This document shows positions 25,463-33,302 of a stretch of 64,000 bases of DNA, one piece after another. The translations under genes and the position numbers were made by a program. Source of the DNA: Caryophanales bacterium UBA2289 (GTDB lineage: Bacteria > Bacillota_I > Bacilli_A > Izemoplasmatales > Hujiaoplasmataceae); assembly GCA_002345505.1 (NCBI GenBank), contig DDWJ01000015.1, forward strand, positions 19,827 through 83,826. The letters run 5' to 3'. Position 1 is the first letter of the stretch; each line of letters begins with the position of its first letter. The notes beneath the pieces were generated by a model. That model did not search any database and had not been told where the DNA came from. It saw only the letters and a program-made list of their open reading frames with translations.

Positions 25463-26539
25463 TTAGTCTTTGAAAACTGGTTCTTCAATTGTGATAATTT
25501 TAGAATCAAAATCAATCGAAGCAGAAATTCCATAAGGAATTACATTCCTTGGATATGCATGTCCGAAATTGACATTAACGATGGTTGGAATTTGATTTTT
25601 CATAGAAAAAGATTTTAATATCTCATTATATTCTTCAAAATAGATACCATTTTGAGGTTTACCAACCATAATAGCTACCACATTATTAAAAATACCTTGT
25701 CTTTCAAACTCAAGTAAATATTCTCTGAAAAACTTTGGACTAGGAGTTTCTTCGCTTGTTTCAAAAAACATAATCTTCCCATTCCAATCTAAGGAACTCG
25801 GCATCAGCTGATACTTATCATAAATAACTTTTTGTTCAGGATATCTCTCGCCTGTATATCCGTCATATAAACTCTCTATGCATCCGCCGAGAAGTCTACC
25901 TTTAACTATTCCGCTTCCATATAAAACTTGATACCCCAGTTCTTCAGTTTTAAACTCCCTTTTAGTTCCTAAAGACACTGCTGAAAAATCGCTTCTTTCC
26001 ATGTACCAAATTTTTGATGACTCAATCTTTCTACTTGGTTCGTTGCTAAAAAAAGTTTCAAAAGCTTGTTTTGTATACGGAAGCATCTCATCATCTAATT
26101 CCGCTAAATCGCTAAGGAAATTAGGGCCATAGAAACTAGACATACCCAATTTATAAAACATTAAATGATTGTTGGTGGTATCTGAAAAACCAGTAAACAA
26201 TTTTGGGTTTTCTTTTACCTGTTCTATGAATCTCTTATCCTCCATTAAATATGGCAGCAATCTAAAAGTGTCATCGCCGCCAATGGCGCAGATTATACCT
26301 TTAATTCTATCGTCATAAAAAGCTTGTTTCAAATCATTCGCTCGTTCTTCCGGGTGATGACTTAAAAACTCTTCACCCTTAAGTGAATTTGTCATAAATA
26401 ATGGTTGTAGACCAAAGCTTTTGAGTCTTTCAATGCCTTTGTCTAGTTGATGTTTGCACATACTCTCGCCAAGTATTCCATAAGACAAACTAACAACGGC
26501 AACATAATCTCCTTTTTGCAATTTTCTTGGTTTATTCAT
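25463..26539 (-). CDS. LD-carboxypeptidase (peptidase S66, LdcA/MccF family)
   Basis: Serine peptidase that trims the tetrapeptide of peptidoglycan (LdcA) or detoxifies microcin-like peptides (MccF). 358 aa. Catalytic Ser in GFSDTTNN near residue 115, the preceding GGDDTFRLLPYL loop, a Glu in the FFETSEE segment region, and the catalytic His in NVNFGHAYPRN. The start at ATG 26539 lies 9-10 nt after GGGAGAT; the TTG at 26557 is at that site. Family branch cannot be told from sequence alone; the insert around residues 175-210 is more like MccF-type proteins. Confidence 0.85.
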   Translation of the reverse strand: MNKPRKLQKGDYVAVVSLSYGILGESMCKHQLDKGIERLKSFGLQPLFMTNSLKGEEFLSHHPEERANDLKQAFYDDRIKGIICAIGGDDTFRLLPYLMEDKRFIEQVKENPKLFTGFSDTTNNHLMFYKLGMSSFYGPNFLSDLAELDDEMLPYTKQAFETFFSNEPSRKIESSKIWYMERSDFSAVSLGTKREFKTEELGYQVLYGSGIVKGRLLGGCIESLYDGYTGERYPEQKVIYDKYQLMPSSLDWNGKIMFFETSEETPSPKFFREYLLEFERQGIFNNVVAIMVGKPQNGIYFEEYNEILKSFSMKNQIPTIVNVNFGHAYPRNVIPYGISASIDFDSKIITIEEPVFKD

Positions 26540-26557
26540 ACTATTAATATCTCCCAA

Positions 26558-26950
26558 CTAACATTCGTTACAACAATTATAAATCATTAGTCTTAATTAT
26601 TCTATATGTCCTCAAATATATAAAAAACTAAGCACAAATTTCATACTTAGTTCTTTTATCATATAAATAATTATTTAAGAGACAACAATGTAACACTTTC
26701 AACGTGCCTCGAGTGTTGTCTATTGCTTTCTTTTTGCATAAATCCACTAGTAAAATGTATGCAAGTAACATATAAAATGGCTGAAATATGTTCCCACATA
26801 CATAGTATATCATATCTTGATTGTATGCAAGTAATATTTCTTACTTGTATGGCCATTCACACTAAACAGGATTCTAGAGCAATTATCTAGAATCCTGTTC
26901 CTTCTATTTATAAATTCAATTCTATATCTTGTTTGGTTCCCATACAATCA
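26558..26950. other. Gene-free stretch with hairpin and short direct repeat
   Basis: No supportable gene. It contains a 16-bp partial direct repeat (TGTATGCAAGTAA at about 26756 and 26822) and a perfect 14-bp inverted repeat (arms 26865-26878 and 26886-26899, 7-nt loop) that may end the RDD gene transcript, although the T-run is poor on both strands. It may be a remnant of a lost mobile element. Confidence 0.5.
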
Positions 26951-27346
26951 TTATTTAGCAACTATAATCGTACCCGTTTTTCGATCTATTTCCATACATT
27001 TCTCAATAAAAGATTTGCCAAATAAGGGATTATAAAATGCTTCTAGTATTCTACGATAAACAATGAAATAGAAATTGATTTTTGTATTTTGCATAGCATT
27101 CACAACTTTTATTTTATATATCCTTTTTCCTATGCTTTGATTACTAAAAACAATATCTGATATCAAATAGAATCCCATAAGTAATAACAAAATGCCAAAC
27201 ATAATAAATTTACCTAAATATCCGAATATATTTGTAAAAACTTGAGTGCAGAAAATCACAATGCACATTGGTACGAACGAAATAAAAAGGTCTATAAAAA
27301 TGTTTTTTTTGTATTTCTTAATTACTTTATCAGTGTTTTCTTTCAT
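26951..27346 (-). CDS. RDD-family membrane protein
   Basis: 131 aa with two strong helices near residues 17-40 and 47-66 and a less certain third. IDLFISFVPM at the N-terminus, and QSIGKRIYKIKVVN after the second helix, are the RDD family marks; the usual R-D-D is reduced to the I-D part. It is a small, common, poorly understood family. AAGGAAAG ribosome site. No close partner. Confidence 0.72.
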   Translation of the reverse strand: MKENTDKVIKKYKKNIFIDLFISFVPMCIVIFCTQVFTNIFGYLGKFIMFGILLLLMGFYLISDIVFSNQSIGKRIYKIKVVNAMQNTKINFYFIVYRRILEAFYNPLFGKSFIEKCMEIDRKTGTIIVAK

Positions 27347-27544
27347 TTTAGATCTTTCCTTCTTTCTTTTATATTATCTTTTTTCTAATATTTCAGAAAG
27401 ACCTTTTTTCATTTTACACAAAATTTGTTACACTACCTACACTGTTCAAAAACCATACCAATCCAACTAACGATATGAAAAAATTACTGTATAATTTTCA
27501 TACTGAACAGCTTTTAAGGAGCCATTTCATAATAACCCCTGTTT

Positions 27545-27865
27545 TCACTTCCAAACGAGTTGCATCATCCAATAAGATGTAGAAAAAATGATAAAGCCTA
27601 TTTCAAGAAATAAGATTGTATATGTTTTATAGGTATAGATCTTATATTTTAGCATTATTCTGACTTTCAAAATAATAGCAACAAATGCAATGAGAATCAA
27701 GATTACTTTGTTCCAAATGTTGATTGTTCGATAATTCTCAAAAAGGTCTATCCAGTTTGACATGATTTCCGTTTCAAAAAAATAGATTATTAGTCCAATT
27801 AAGAAAAATATTACAATGAATAATATCATATTCAGATAACTAGGATATTGTCGAAAAATCTTCAT
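27545..27865 (-). CDS. Small membrane protein of unknown function
   Basis: 106 aa, three helices (about residues 10-30, 50-70 and 80-100). I start it at ATG 27865, which has an AGGAAA site 7 nt upstream; a longer frame to 27937 would overlap the next gene for 98 nt. No family recognised. Its short overlap with the upstream hypothetical gene suggests a two-gene unit. Confidence 0.5.
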   Translation of the reverse strand: MKIFRQYPSYLNMILFIVIFFLIGLIIYFFETEIMSNWIDLFENYRTINIWNKVILILIAFVAIILKVRIMLKYKIYTYKTYTILFLEIGFIIFSTSYWMMQLVWK

Positions 27866-28211
27866 AATTGATTTCCTCATTTGACAAAATATTATAACAG
27901 ATAACATCTTGCATTTTGTAGCAATTGTTTCTATCAAGATAGTCTATATAAAATATTGATATTGGGACAATTTCATTATTATACTTAATAAATACTATAT
28001 ACTGATCTATATTAATAATGTTAATTAATCCATATTTTTCATTAAGAAACTCAGTATCAATATCATATGTAACTTTTCCAAACTTTTTTGCATAAGCTAA
28101 ATCGTCATCTGAAAAAGATTGTTTTGATTGACTTAGGATCCTTGTTCCATTGTTTGTTGTATCATAATAATCGTTTGTAAGATAACCATTAACAGTCACA
28201 AAATGTTGCAC
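27840..28211 (-). CDS. Hypothetical protein, possibly 5'-truncated
   Basis: 123-aa frame that opens with GTG, has no convincing ribosome site, and whose reading frame continues upstream without an ATG until a stop five codons away. The sequence (YLTNDYYDTTNNGTRILSQSKQ, then ITYDIDTEFLNEKYGLINI-like strands) looks like a soluble or extracytoplasmic domain and is not recognised. The lack of promoter and signal peptide suggests a fragment of a longer secreted or membrane gene. Confidence 0.4.
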   Translation of the reverse strand: MQHFVTVNGYLTNDYYDTTNNGTRILSQSKQSFSDDDLAYAKKFGKVTYDIDTEFLNEKYGLINIINIDQYIVFIKYNNEIVPISIFYIDYLDRNNCYKMQDVICYNILSNEEINYEDFSTIS

Positions 28212-28255
28212 TGCTATGAATTTCTAGGACACATAGGTACCTACCTAGATATAAA

Positions 28256-28288
28256 AATAGCGACATGCAACTTTCCTTTGTTGCTATT
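28256..28288 (-). terminator. Weak terminator after the rRNA methyltransferase gene
   Basis: Imperfect stem (AATAGC with GCAAC/GTTGC) 3' of the methyltransferase on the minus strand, followed by T's. Confidence 0.45.
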
Positions 28289-28342
28289 ATTTTATCATTT
28301 TTAAGGGATTATGTAAATCCGTTAATCATTCTATATTTAGCG

Positions 28343-29686
28343 CTATTTCAATTCGAGCAATGTGCAACTCTCGACGTGACTAGTCTGAGGAAACATATCT
28401 ACAGGCGCTATTCTATTAATAGAATAATCATTCTTCAATAAATTTTCTAGGTCTCTCGCTAAAGTAGCTGGATTGCACGAGATGTAAATAACTTTAGGGA
28501 ATTTCATTTTTACAATCGTATTAAGAAGCTCCTTTGAACAACCTTTTCTCGGTGGATCAATTATTATGCAATCAAAATTAAAGCCTTTCCATTTTTCCAA
28601 TACTTTATCAATATTTCCAAGTTCAAATAAAGCGTTCTTTACACCATTAATTCTAGCGTTTCTTTTCGCATCATTAACAGCTGATTTTACAATTTCAACA
28701 CCGAAAACCTTTGAAACTTTATCAGAAATTGAAATTGCAATCGAACCAATTCCACTATATGCGTCAATAACTCTTTCATTTCCCGAAAATCTAGCGAACT
28801 CGATTACTTTTTTATAAAGTCTTTCAGCTTGTAAAGTATTAACCTGGAAGAAGGATCTAAAACCTATTTCAAATTGTTTTCCCAATATTTCGTCTTTAAT
28901 ATAATCTCTTCCATGAACTAGTCTAATTTCTTCATCGGAAAAAGGACTTTCATCTAAAGTTTTCGATATCCCTACACCTACTACCTCAGGAATATTTTTA
29001 ACAATACTCTCAATAAACTCAGCTTCATGAGGTATTTCATCGGTCGCGATATTAAAAAGAACAGAAATTTCTTTATTCTTGCTTGATTCTCTTATAACCG
29101 CTGACTTTAAAACCCCTGTATTATCAGCCAAATTGAAAGCTTTTATATTAAACTGATTGGCTAAATTACGAATAAGATTTAAAAGTTCAAAAGATTTCTT
29201 TTGCATGATATGACATTCTTGCAAATTTACAACATGATGTGATTTGGCTTTAAAGAAACCTGCCATGATTCCTTTTTCGCCTTGAGCAAACTTAATTTCA
29301 ACTTTATTTCTATAATGATAAGGGTTTACCATAGTAATAATGTCTTCAACTATTATATCGGCTTGATCTAACTTCTTTGTCATCAGTTCCAATCGATATT
29401 TTTTAAAAGCCGCCTGGACATCATAGTCCATATGCATCAATTCACAGCCACCGCATTCGAAAAAATGCTTGCATTTCGGAGCTTGTCGATATGGACTTCG
29501 GTTTAATCTTTCTATAACTTTGCCGAATCCATAACTTTTCTTTCTTTCTATAACTTCAATTTTAGCAGCTTCTCCCTTTAACAAATCCTCAACAAAAACC
29601 GTGTAACCATCTTCTAACTTAGTTACACCTAATCCATCATGAGTTAAATCCACCGCTCTAACAACAAATATATTATTCTCCGACAT
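28343..29686 (-). CDS. rlmD: 23S rRNA (uracil-C5)-methyltransferase, RlmD/RlmCD type
   Basis: SAM-dependent m5U methyltransferase, 447 aa. N-terminal TRAM domain (residues 1-60), then a [4Fe-4S] cluster set CKHFFECGGC with a later Cys in QECHIMQ. The catalytic core has AYSGIGSIAISI (SAM loop), DPPRKGC and the catalytic Cys in YISCNPATLARDL. In Bacillota these enzymes methylate U747 and/or U1939 of 23S rRNA; which one cannot be told here. Single gene; AAAGGG ribosome site. Confidence 0.92.
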   Translation of the reverse strand: MSENNIFVVRAVDLTHDGLGVTKLEDGYTVFVEDLLKGEAAKIEVIERKKSYGFGKVIERLNRSPYRQAPKCKHFFECGGCELMHMDYDVQAAFKKYRLELMTKKLDQADIIVEDIITMVNPYHYRNKVEIKFAQGEKGIMAGFFKAKSHHVVNLQECHIMQKKSFELLNLIRNLANQFNIKAFNLADNTGVLKSAVIRESSKNKEISVLFNIATDEIPHEAEFIESIVKNIPEVVGVGISKTLDESPFSDEEIRLVHGRDYIKDEILGKQFEIGFRSFFQVNTLQAERLYKKVIEFARFSGNERVIDAYSGIGSIAISISDKVSKVFGVEIVKSAVNDAKRNARINGVKNALFELGNIDKVLEKWKGFNFDCIIIDPPRKGCSKELLNTIVKMKFPKVIYISCNPATLARDLENLLKNDYSINRIAPVDMFPQTSHVESCTLLELK

Positions 29687-29775
29687 TTCTTACCCTTTCT
29701 TGTCTATAATAAAAAAGCACATAAATCTCAATTTATTATACCACATTTTAGCAAAACAATGTAACTTAAAAAATA

Positions 29776-29799
29776 AAAAGCCAGAATTAACTGGCTTTT
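29776..29799 (-). terminator. Terminator after the MFS gene
   Basis: 9-bp stem AAAAGCCAG/CTGGCTTTT with a 6-nt loop; A-rich on the plus side gives a T-run on the minus strand. Confidence 0.88.
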
Positions 29800-31105
29800 A
29801 TAGATGTACATATGTTTTCTTTTTGTAATATACTAAAATTACGATTCCGAGTCCAAATGTACATAATATATAGAGAGAGATAATTGAAAAATTTGAAATT
29901 ATAAATCCGGCCATTAAAGAAGCGAACGGGATTAATGCTTGAGATACTATATTTGATACGCTTACTACTTTTCCTAGTTGATTTTGATCGATATTATTTT
30001 GCATAATAATTTGAACAGGCACATTGAACGAAGTTGAAGCTAAACCAGCTAACAAACCTGATACAACCGTTAAAATTAAAGTCAAATTTATTGATATGTA
30101 ATTCAGATAGTAAAGTATCATTACTAAAGCCATCAACGCTATTGCTACACCCATAGCGAAGACCGACCTCATTAAACTCTTCCCGTAACTTTTCTTTTTT
30201 GGGGCTTTCGCGAGTATTAAAGCCATTACTATTCCAGCGACTGAAAACCCAATTAATATTATTGAATACCAATTTTCTACTGTCAAAAAATTCATAAAAA
30301 GATATTTAGGTTCAGAATTTAGTCCATAATCTATAAAATATGGAAAACCATTATTCAAAATTGGGACTATGAAAAAATTAAGAGATAGCGCCATAATCAA
30401 CAAACTAAACATAGCCTTATAATTATACAGATACTTCATACCACTTTTAATTTCTTCAAAAACCTTAATCTTTCGATCTTCACGATGTTCAAAATGATCA
30501 TACTTGATAAACATTTCCGTGACTGCAGAAATCAAATAGGCTAATCCATTAATGAAAAATATGATATAGATATTGAAAGCAGAAAACATGATTCCACCCA
30601 ATATAAGTCCAGCAATATTTTGAAGACTCATTGAGCCATGTAATAAACTGGATGCTTGTGGCAATTCATCTTCAGTAACAATAAATTTCAACAATGATCC
30701 GCTTGCTGGATTAAAAAAAGCTGAGTTTAAACCTAAGATTACATTCATTGCGAACAAAACAATAAGCTTAATATTTGAACTTGGATCAATAAAGATAATT
30801 AAACCTACGGATAATATTACAAAACCTCTTACATAATCTGTTAAATACATGATTCTAACTTTATTTATCCTATCGGCCAACACCCCTCCAAAAGGCATAA
30901 AAACCAATAGAACTAAACCTGCAACTCCCAAATATATCCCTTGAACTAAAGGGGCATATGTTTCTCCATATACCTCTTTAGCTATTCTAAGAACATATAG
31001 ACTCATCACAAAGTTAAATAATATGTGTGCTACATTCGAAACTAATACTCCATAAAACAATAATGTAAAATTCTTATTTTTGAATACGTTTATTTTGCTT
31101 TCCAT
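29798..31105 (-). CDS. Major facilitator superfamily exporter
   Basis: 435-aa transporter with 12 helices, of the MFS_3 (EntS/macrolide-exporter-like) type. The loop 2-3 motif GGVLADRINKVRIM (motif A) is intact, and NPASGSLLKFIVTEDELPQASSL follows helix 4. Last gene of the six-gene operon that starts at 33.1 kb; it starts 8 nt after the SHOCT-like gene. Efflux of an envelope-active compound would fit the neighbouring VanZ and DUF2089 genes but is inference. Confidence 0.87.
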   Translation of the reverse strand: MESKINVFKNKNFTLLFYGVLVSNVAHILFNFVMSLYVLRIAKEVYGETYAPLVQGIYLGVAGLVLLVFMPFGGVLADRINKVRIMYLTDYVRGFVILSVGLIIFIDPSSNIKLIVLFAMNVILGLNSAFFNPASGSLLKFIVTEDELPQASSLLHGSMSLQNIAGLILGGIMFSAFNIYIIFFINGLAYLISAVTEMFIKYDHFEHREDRKIKVFEEIKSGMKYLYNYKAMFSLLIMALSLNFFIVPILNNGFPYFIDYGLNSEPKYLFMNFLTVENWYSIILIGFSVAGIVMALILAKAPKKKSYGKSLMRSVFAMGVAIALMALVMILYYLNYISINLTLILTVVSGLLAGLASTSFNVPVQIIMQNNIDQNQLGKVVSVSNIVSQALIPFASLMAGFIISNFSIISLYILCTFGLGIVILVYYKKKTYVHL

Positions 31106-31113
31106 GATGCTCT

Positions 31114-31500
31114 CTATTCTACAAGTATTTTAATTATATCTCCATCCGCTGACTTTACGTTTACAATTTCACCCATAACTCCTGAATTAATCATGCCGAT
31201 AAGTTCATCGATATCTAAATCAAAATCTGCTGTATCAACTTTCATAATCTTTTTGCTTTTTAAAAGTTTTGCGAATTCAATTGGTAGTTCAACTCTTACT
31301 TCGTCACCGTCTGCTGAATCAACAAGGATCTTCAACATTCTAAATTGATTCTTCTTGCTAACAACTTGTGCTTCTTCTTTTTCTTCTGAAGCTCCTAATG
31401 AATTTAATAATTTTTCTGCTTGTTCTGCGTTAATAACATTTTTTGATAATAAATCTAATATTTTAAGTCTTTCTGCCTTTAAATCATTATTTCTTGCCAT
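31114..31500 (-). CDS. SHOCT-like/YvlB-type domain protein
   Basis: 128 aa. N-terminal helix pair LKILDLLSKNVINAEQAEKLLNSLG is a SHOCT-like module. The C-terminal domain (MLKILVDSADGDEVRVELP...IDELIGMINSG) is beta-rich and is repeated in degenerate form at the end of the VanZ protein two genes upstream. Such modules accompany anti-sigma or envelope-stress proteins. GGGGGAA ribosome site. Confidence 0.72.
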   Translation of the reverse strand: MARNNDLKAERLKILDLLSKNVINAEQAEKLLNSLGASEEKEEAQVVSKKNQFRMLKILVDSADGDEVRVELPIEFAKLLKSKKIMKVDTADFDLDIDELIGMINSGVMGEIVNVKSADGDIIKILVE

Positions 31501-31513
31501 TTTCTTTTCCCCC

Positions 31514-32002
31514 TTATTTTAAGTTAGCTAGCAGTTCAGCTGCTTCTTCAGGTGTAATTTCACCTTTATCTATTTTTTCTAGGATTTCCACTCTTGATGT
31601 ATCAGGAGTTTCATCGTTTTTTTCTTCTTTTTCTTCTTTTCCGTCTAGTTGATATCCTAATCCAACTACAACATCATCTAACATCTTTTTAATCGTTGGG
31701 TAAGAATAACCCATTTCTTTTTCTATAGCTTTAATATTTCCGCGATTCTTTACAAACATTTCAATAAAATATAGTTTTTCAGTATCTAAGTAGTTGAATT
31801 TTGATAATGTGAATTGACCTTTGATCTCAGTTGAACAATGATTACAAACTAATTGAACAACTTCTAGATCATGATGACATACTGGACATTCTGATATAAC
31901 TGGATATTTCTTGGAATTTTGCTTATGCCCTTTTAAATTAAATGATTTTTTGATATCTTCTTCGATTGATCTTCTTAAATCTTCTTTTAAATCTAACTTC
32001 AT
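31514..32002 (-). CDS. DUF2089 zinc-ribbon, helix-turn-helix protein
   Basis: 162 aa. A zinc ribbon (CPVC...CNHC, residues about 38-56), followed by a sigma-70 region 4-like helix-turn-helix (DTEKLYFIEMFVKNRGNIKAIEKEMGYSYPTIKKMLDDV), and a C-terminal SHOCT-like tail (EKIDKGEITPEEAAELLANL). This is the DUF2089 layout, a probable transcription regulator. It sits between VanZ and SHOCT genes. GGAGAC ribosome site. Confidence 0.87.
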   Translation of the reverse strand: MKLDLKEDLRRSIEEDIKKSFNLKGHKQNSKKYPVISECPVCHHDLEVVQLVCNHCSTEIKGQFTLSKFNYLDTEKLYFIEMFVKNRGNIKAIEKEMGYSYPTIKKMLDDVVVGLGYQLDGKEEKEEKNDETPDTSRVEILEKIDKGEITPEEAAELLANLK

Positions 32003-32039
32003 AATTTGTCTCCTTTTTTATTTTTAATTTTTTATTTCT

Positions 32040-32846
32040 TTAAATTGTTTTAATTATTACTTTTTCTTTCGTGTGAGCATTAACTTTAATTTTGATCCCT
32101 TTGGAATTAACTATCTTAATAAGTTCAGCCTTAGTTATTGGCATGTCCTTATCATCGAATTTAATAAATGGTATTGCTATTTTAAATAAAACTAACGGTA
32201 ATGGTAGAAAGAATAAAACTCTTAAAAAATTAGTTACTTTCTTCTCATCAGGAATTATAATCCTGAGTTTAACAAAATGAGCATTATTAGTAAATCTTAG
32301 ATGATTTTCGCTATTGTAAATATATCTATATGCTTTTCTTGGTGATATTTCTTTAGATTGAAGCTTATTTAGCACTTCTAAATCGCTCATTTTTGACCGT
32401 TTATTTAGAATTAATAATAGTAATCCTAATCCTAATATGAACCCTTCAAAGTCGTATAAGAATATATCTAAAGCACTTGCTGTTCTATCTATCGGTATGT
32501 TTTGCAACAATTCGTCTATCGTGGCTGTTAGCAATCCTAAAACTAAGATTTTTAGAATCGATAATCTCCATTCCCTAGCTGTAAAGAAATAAGATATCCC
32601 TAAAACCATATATTCGAAAACATGAGCTCCTTTTCTTACAATTACGTTAAGTGTTGATAATGAGATAGTGTTATTTATAAATACAGAGTCTATCAATGAC
32701 TTGATATTAACACTTAAACCCGAACTCATCTCTCCCGATGCCGTTCCTGAGAACAGCGACATAGAGAAAATGAATAATGTTAATACGATTGTTATACTTA
32801 AAGTTATTATCTTCTGCTTATTTCTGTTCGGTTTCTCTGTTAGCAT
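32040..32846 (-). CDS. VanZ-like membrane protein fused to SHOCT/YvlB-like tail
   Basis: 268 aa. Residues 1-140 are VanZ-like: four helices with FSGTASGEMS, VRKGAHVFEYMVLG and TIDELLQNIPIDRTASALDI, the Arg/Lys-His/Asp-Glu pattern of the family. After a helical SHOCT-like link (LNKLQSKEISPRKAYRYIY), the C-terminal 80 residues resemble the adjacent 128-aa protein but contain a hydrophobic insert that may be another membrane hairpin. Its ribosome site GGGAGAG lies inside the upstream small gene, whose stop codon overlaps this coding region. Confidence 0.85.
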   Translation of the reverse strand: MLTEKPNRNKQKIITLSITIVLTLFIFSMSLFSGTASGEMSSGLSVNIKSLIDSVFINNTISLSTLNVIVRKGAHVFEYMVLGISYFFTAREWRLSILKILVLGLLTATIDELLQNIPIDRTASALDIFLYDFEGFILGLGLLLLILNKRSKMSDLEVLNKLQSKEISPRKAYRYIYNSENHLRFTNNAHFVKLRIIIPDEKKVTNFLRVLFFLPLPLVLFKIAIPFIKFDDKDMPITKAELIKIVNSKGIKIKVNAHTKEKVIIKTI

Positions 32847-32949
32847 AAACTCTCTCCCAATATCCTTCTGATGATAAATCTTGATTAACTGGTCTTGTCA
32901 AGTCATTCCATCTGACAACACTGTACAGTCTTTTCATAATATTTCTCAT
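32818..32949 (-). CDS. 43-aa small protein with EGYWERVY motif
   Basis: Short gene with a strong GGAGG ribosome site 7-8 nt before its ATG. Product starts MRNIMKRLYSVVRWNDL and ends with EGYWERVYANRETEQK. It overlaps the vanZ start by 29 nt and so is probably translationally coupled. The EGYWERVYAN stretch resembles QEYWDQVYTD in the next small gene upstream, which supports both being real. Basic, amphipathic N-terminus; no family known to me. Confidence 0.68.
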   Translation of the reverse strand: MRNIMKRLYSVVRWNDLTRPVNQDLSSEGYWERVYANRETEQK

Positions 32950-32964
32950 AAAGATCCTCCTAAA

Positions 32965-33081
32965 TTATTTATTTGTTTTACAAGGCTTGCAAATATCTGT
33001 GTATACTTGATCCCAATATTCTTGTGGACATACACCATAAGTGTAAACTCTTACTAATTTGTCATTTCTTTGTTTCATTTT
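32965..33081 (-). CDS. 38-aa small protein with QEYWDQVY motif and CxxC tail
   Basis: Begins MKQRNDKLVRVYTYGVCP and ends QEYWDQVYTDICKPCKTNK. AAGGGGGAAA stands 5 nt before the ATG at 33081, making this start much better than a Met 28 codons upstream. Three Cys, two in a C-terminal CKPC. First gene of the operon after a near-consensus promoter. The YW(D/E)xVY motif is shared with the next gene. Confidence 0.68.
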   Translation of the reverse strand, partial: KMKQRNDKLVRVYTYGVCPQEYWDQVYTDICKPCKTNK

Positions 33082-33176
33082 TATTTCCCCCTTATTAATA
33101 AAAATGGGTTTAAGTGTTAATTCAATCTTATTGATTTTTTTCAGTTGATTTATTAACTTTATCAACTTACACCTTA

Positions 33177-33204
33177 ATTATATCAAAGGTTTTATTAATG
33201 TCAA
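33177..33204 (-). promoter_or_regulatory. Near-consensus sigma-A promoter of the small-protein/vanZ operon
   Basis: On the minus strand TTGACA, 16-nt spacer, TATAAT, about 95 nt before the first small gene. Both boxes match the consensus fully, suggesting high expression or control by a repressor. Confidence 0.8.
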
Positions 33205-33248
33205 GCATTTTTTTTAATTTTTTTTAATTTTTTTAAACTTTTATTAAA

Positions 33249-33271
33249 AAAAGCCAATTTTCTTGGCTTTT
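33249..33271 (-). terminator. Terminator after uvrB
   Basis: 9-bp AAAAGCCAA/TTGGCTTTT stem. The flanking 33.2-kb stretch is almost pure A/T with long T-runs. Confidence 0.85.
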
Positions 33272-33302
33272 TAGTTTAATTTTTTTAATTTTTACTTTAA
33301 TT

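Noticed and set aside
26628..26856. Two overlapping small frames
   Set aside because: No ribosome sites, low-complexity composition, and stems and repeats in the same stretch; no coding support.
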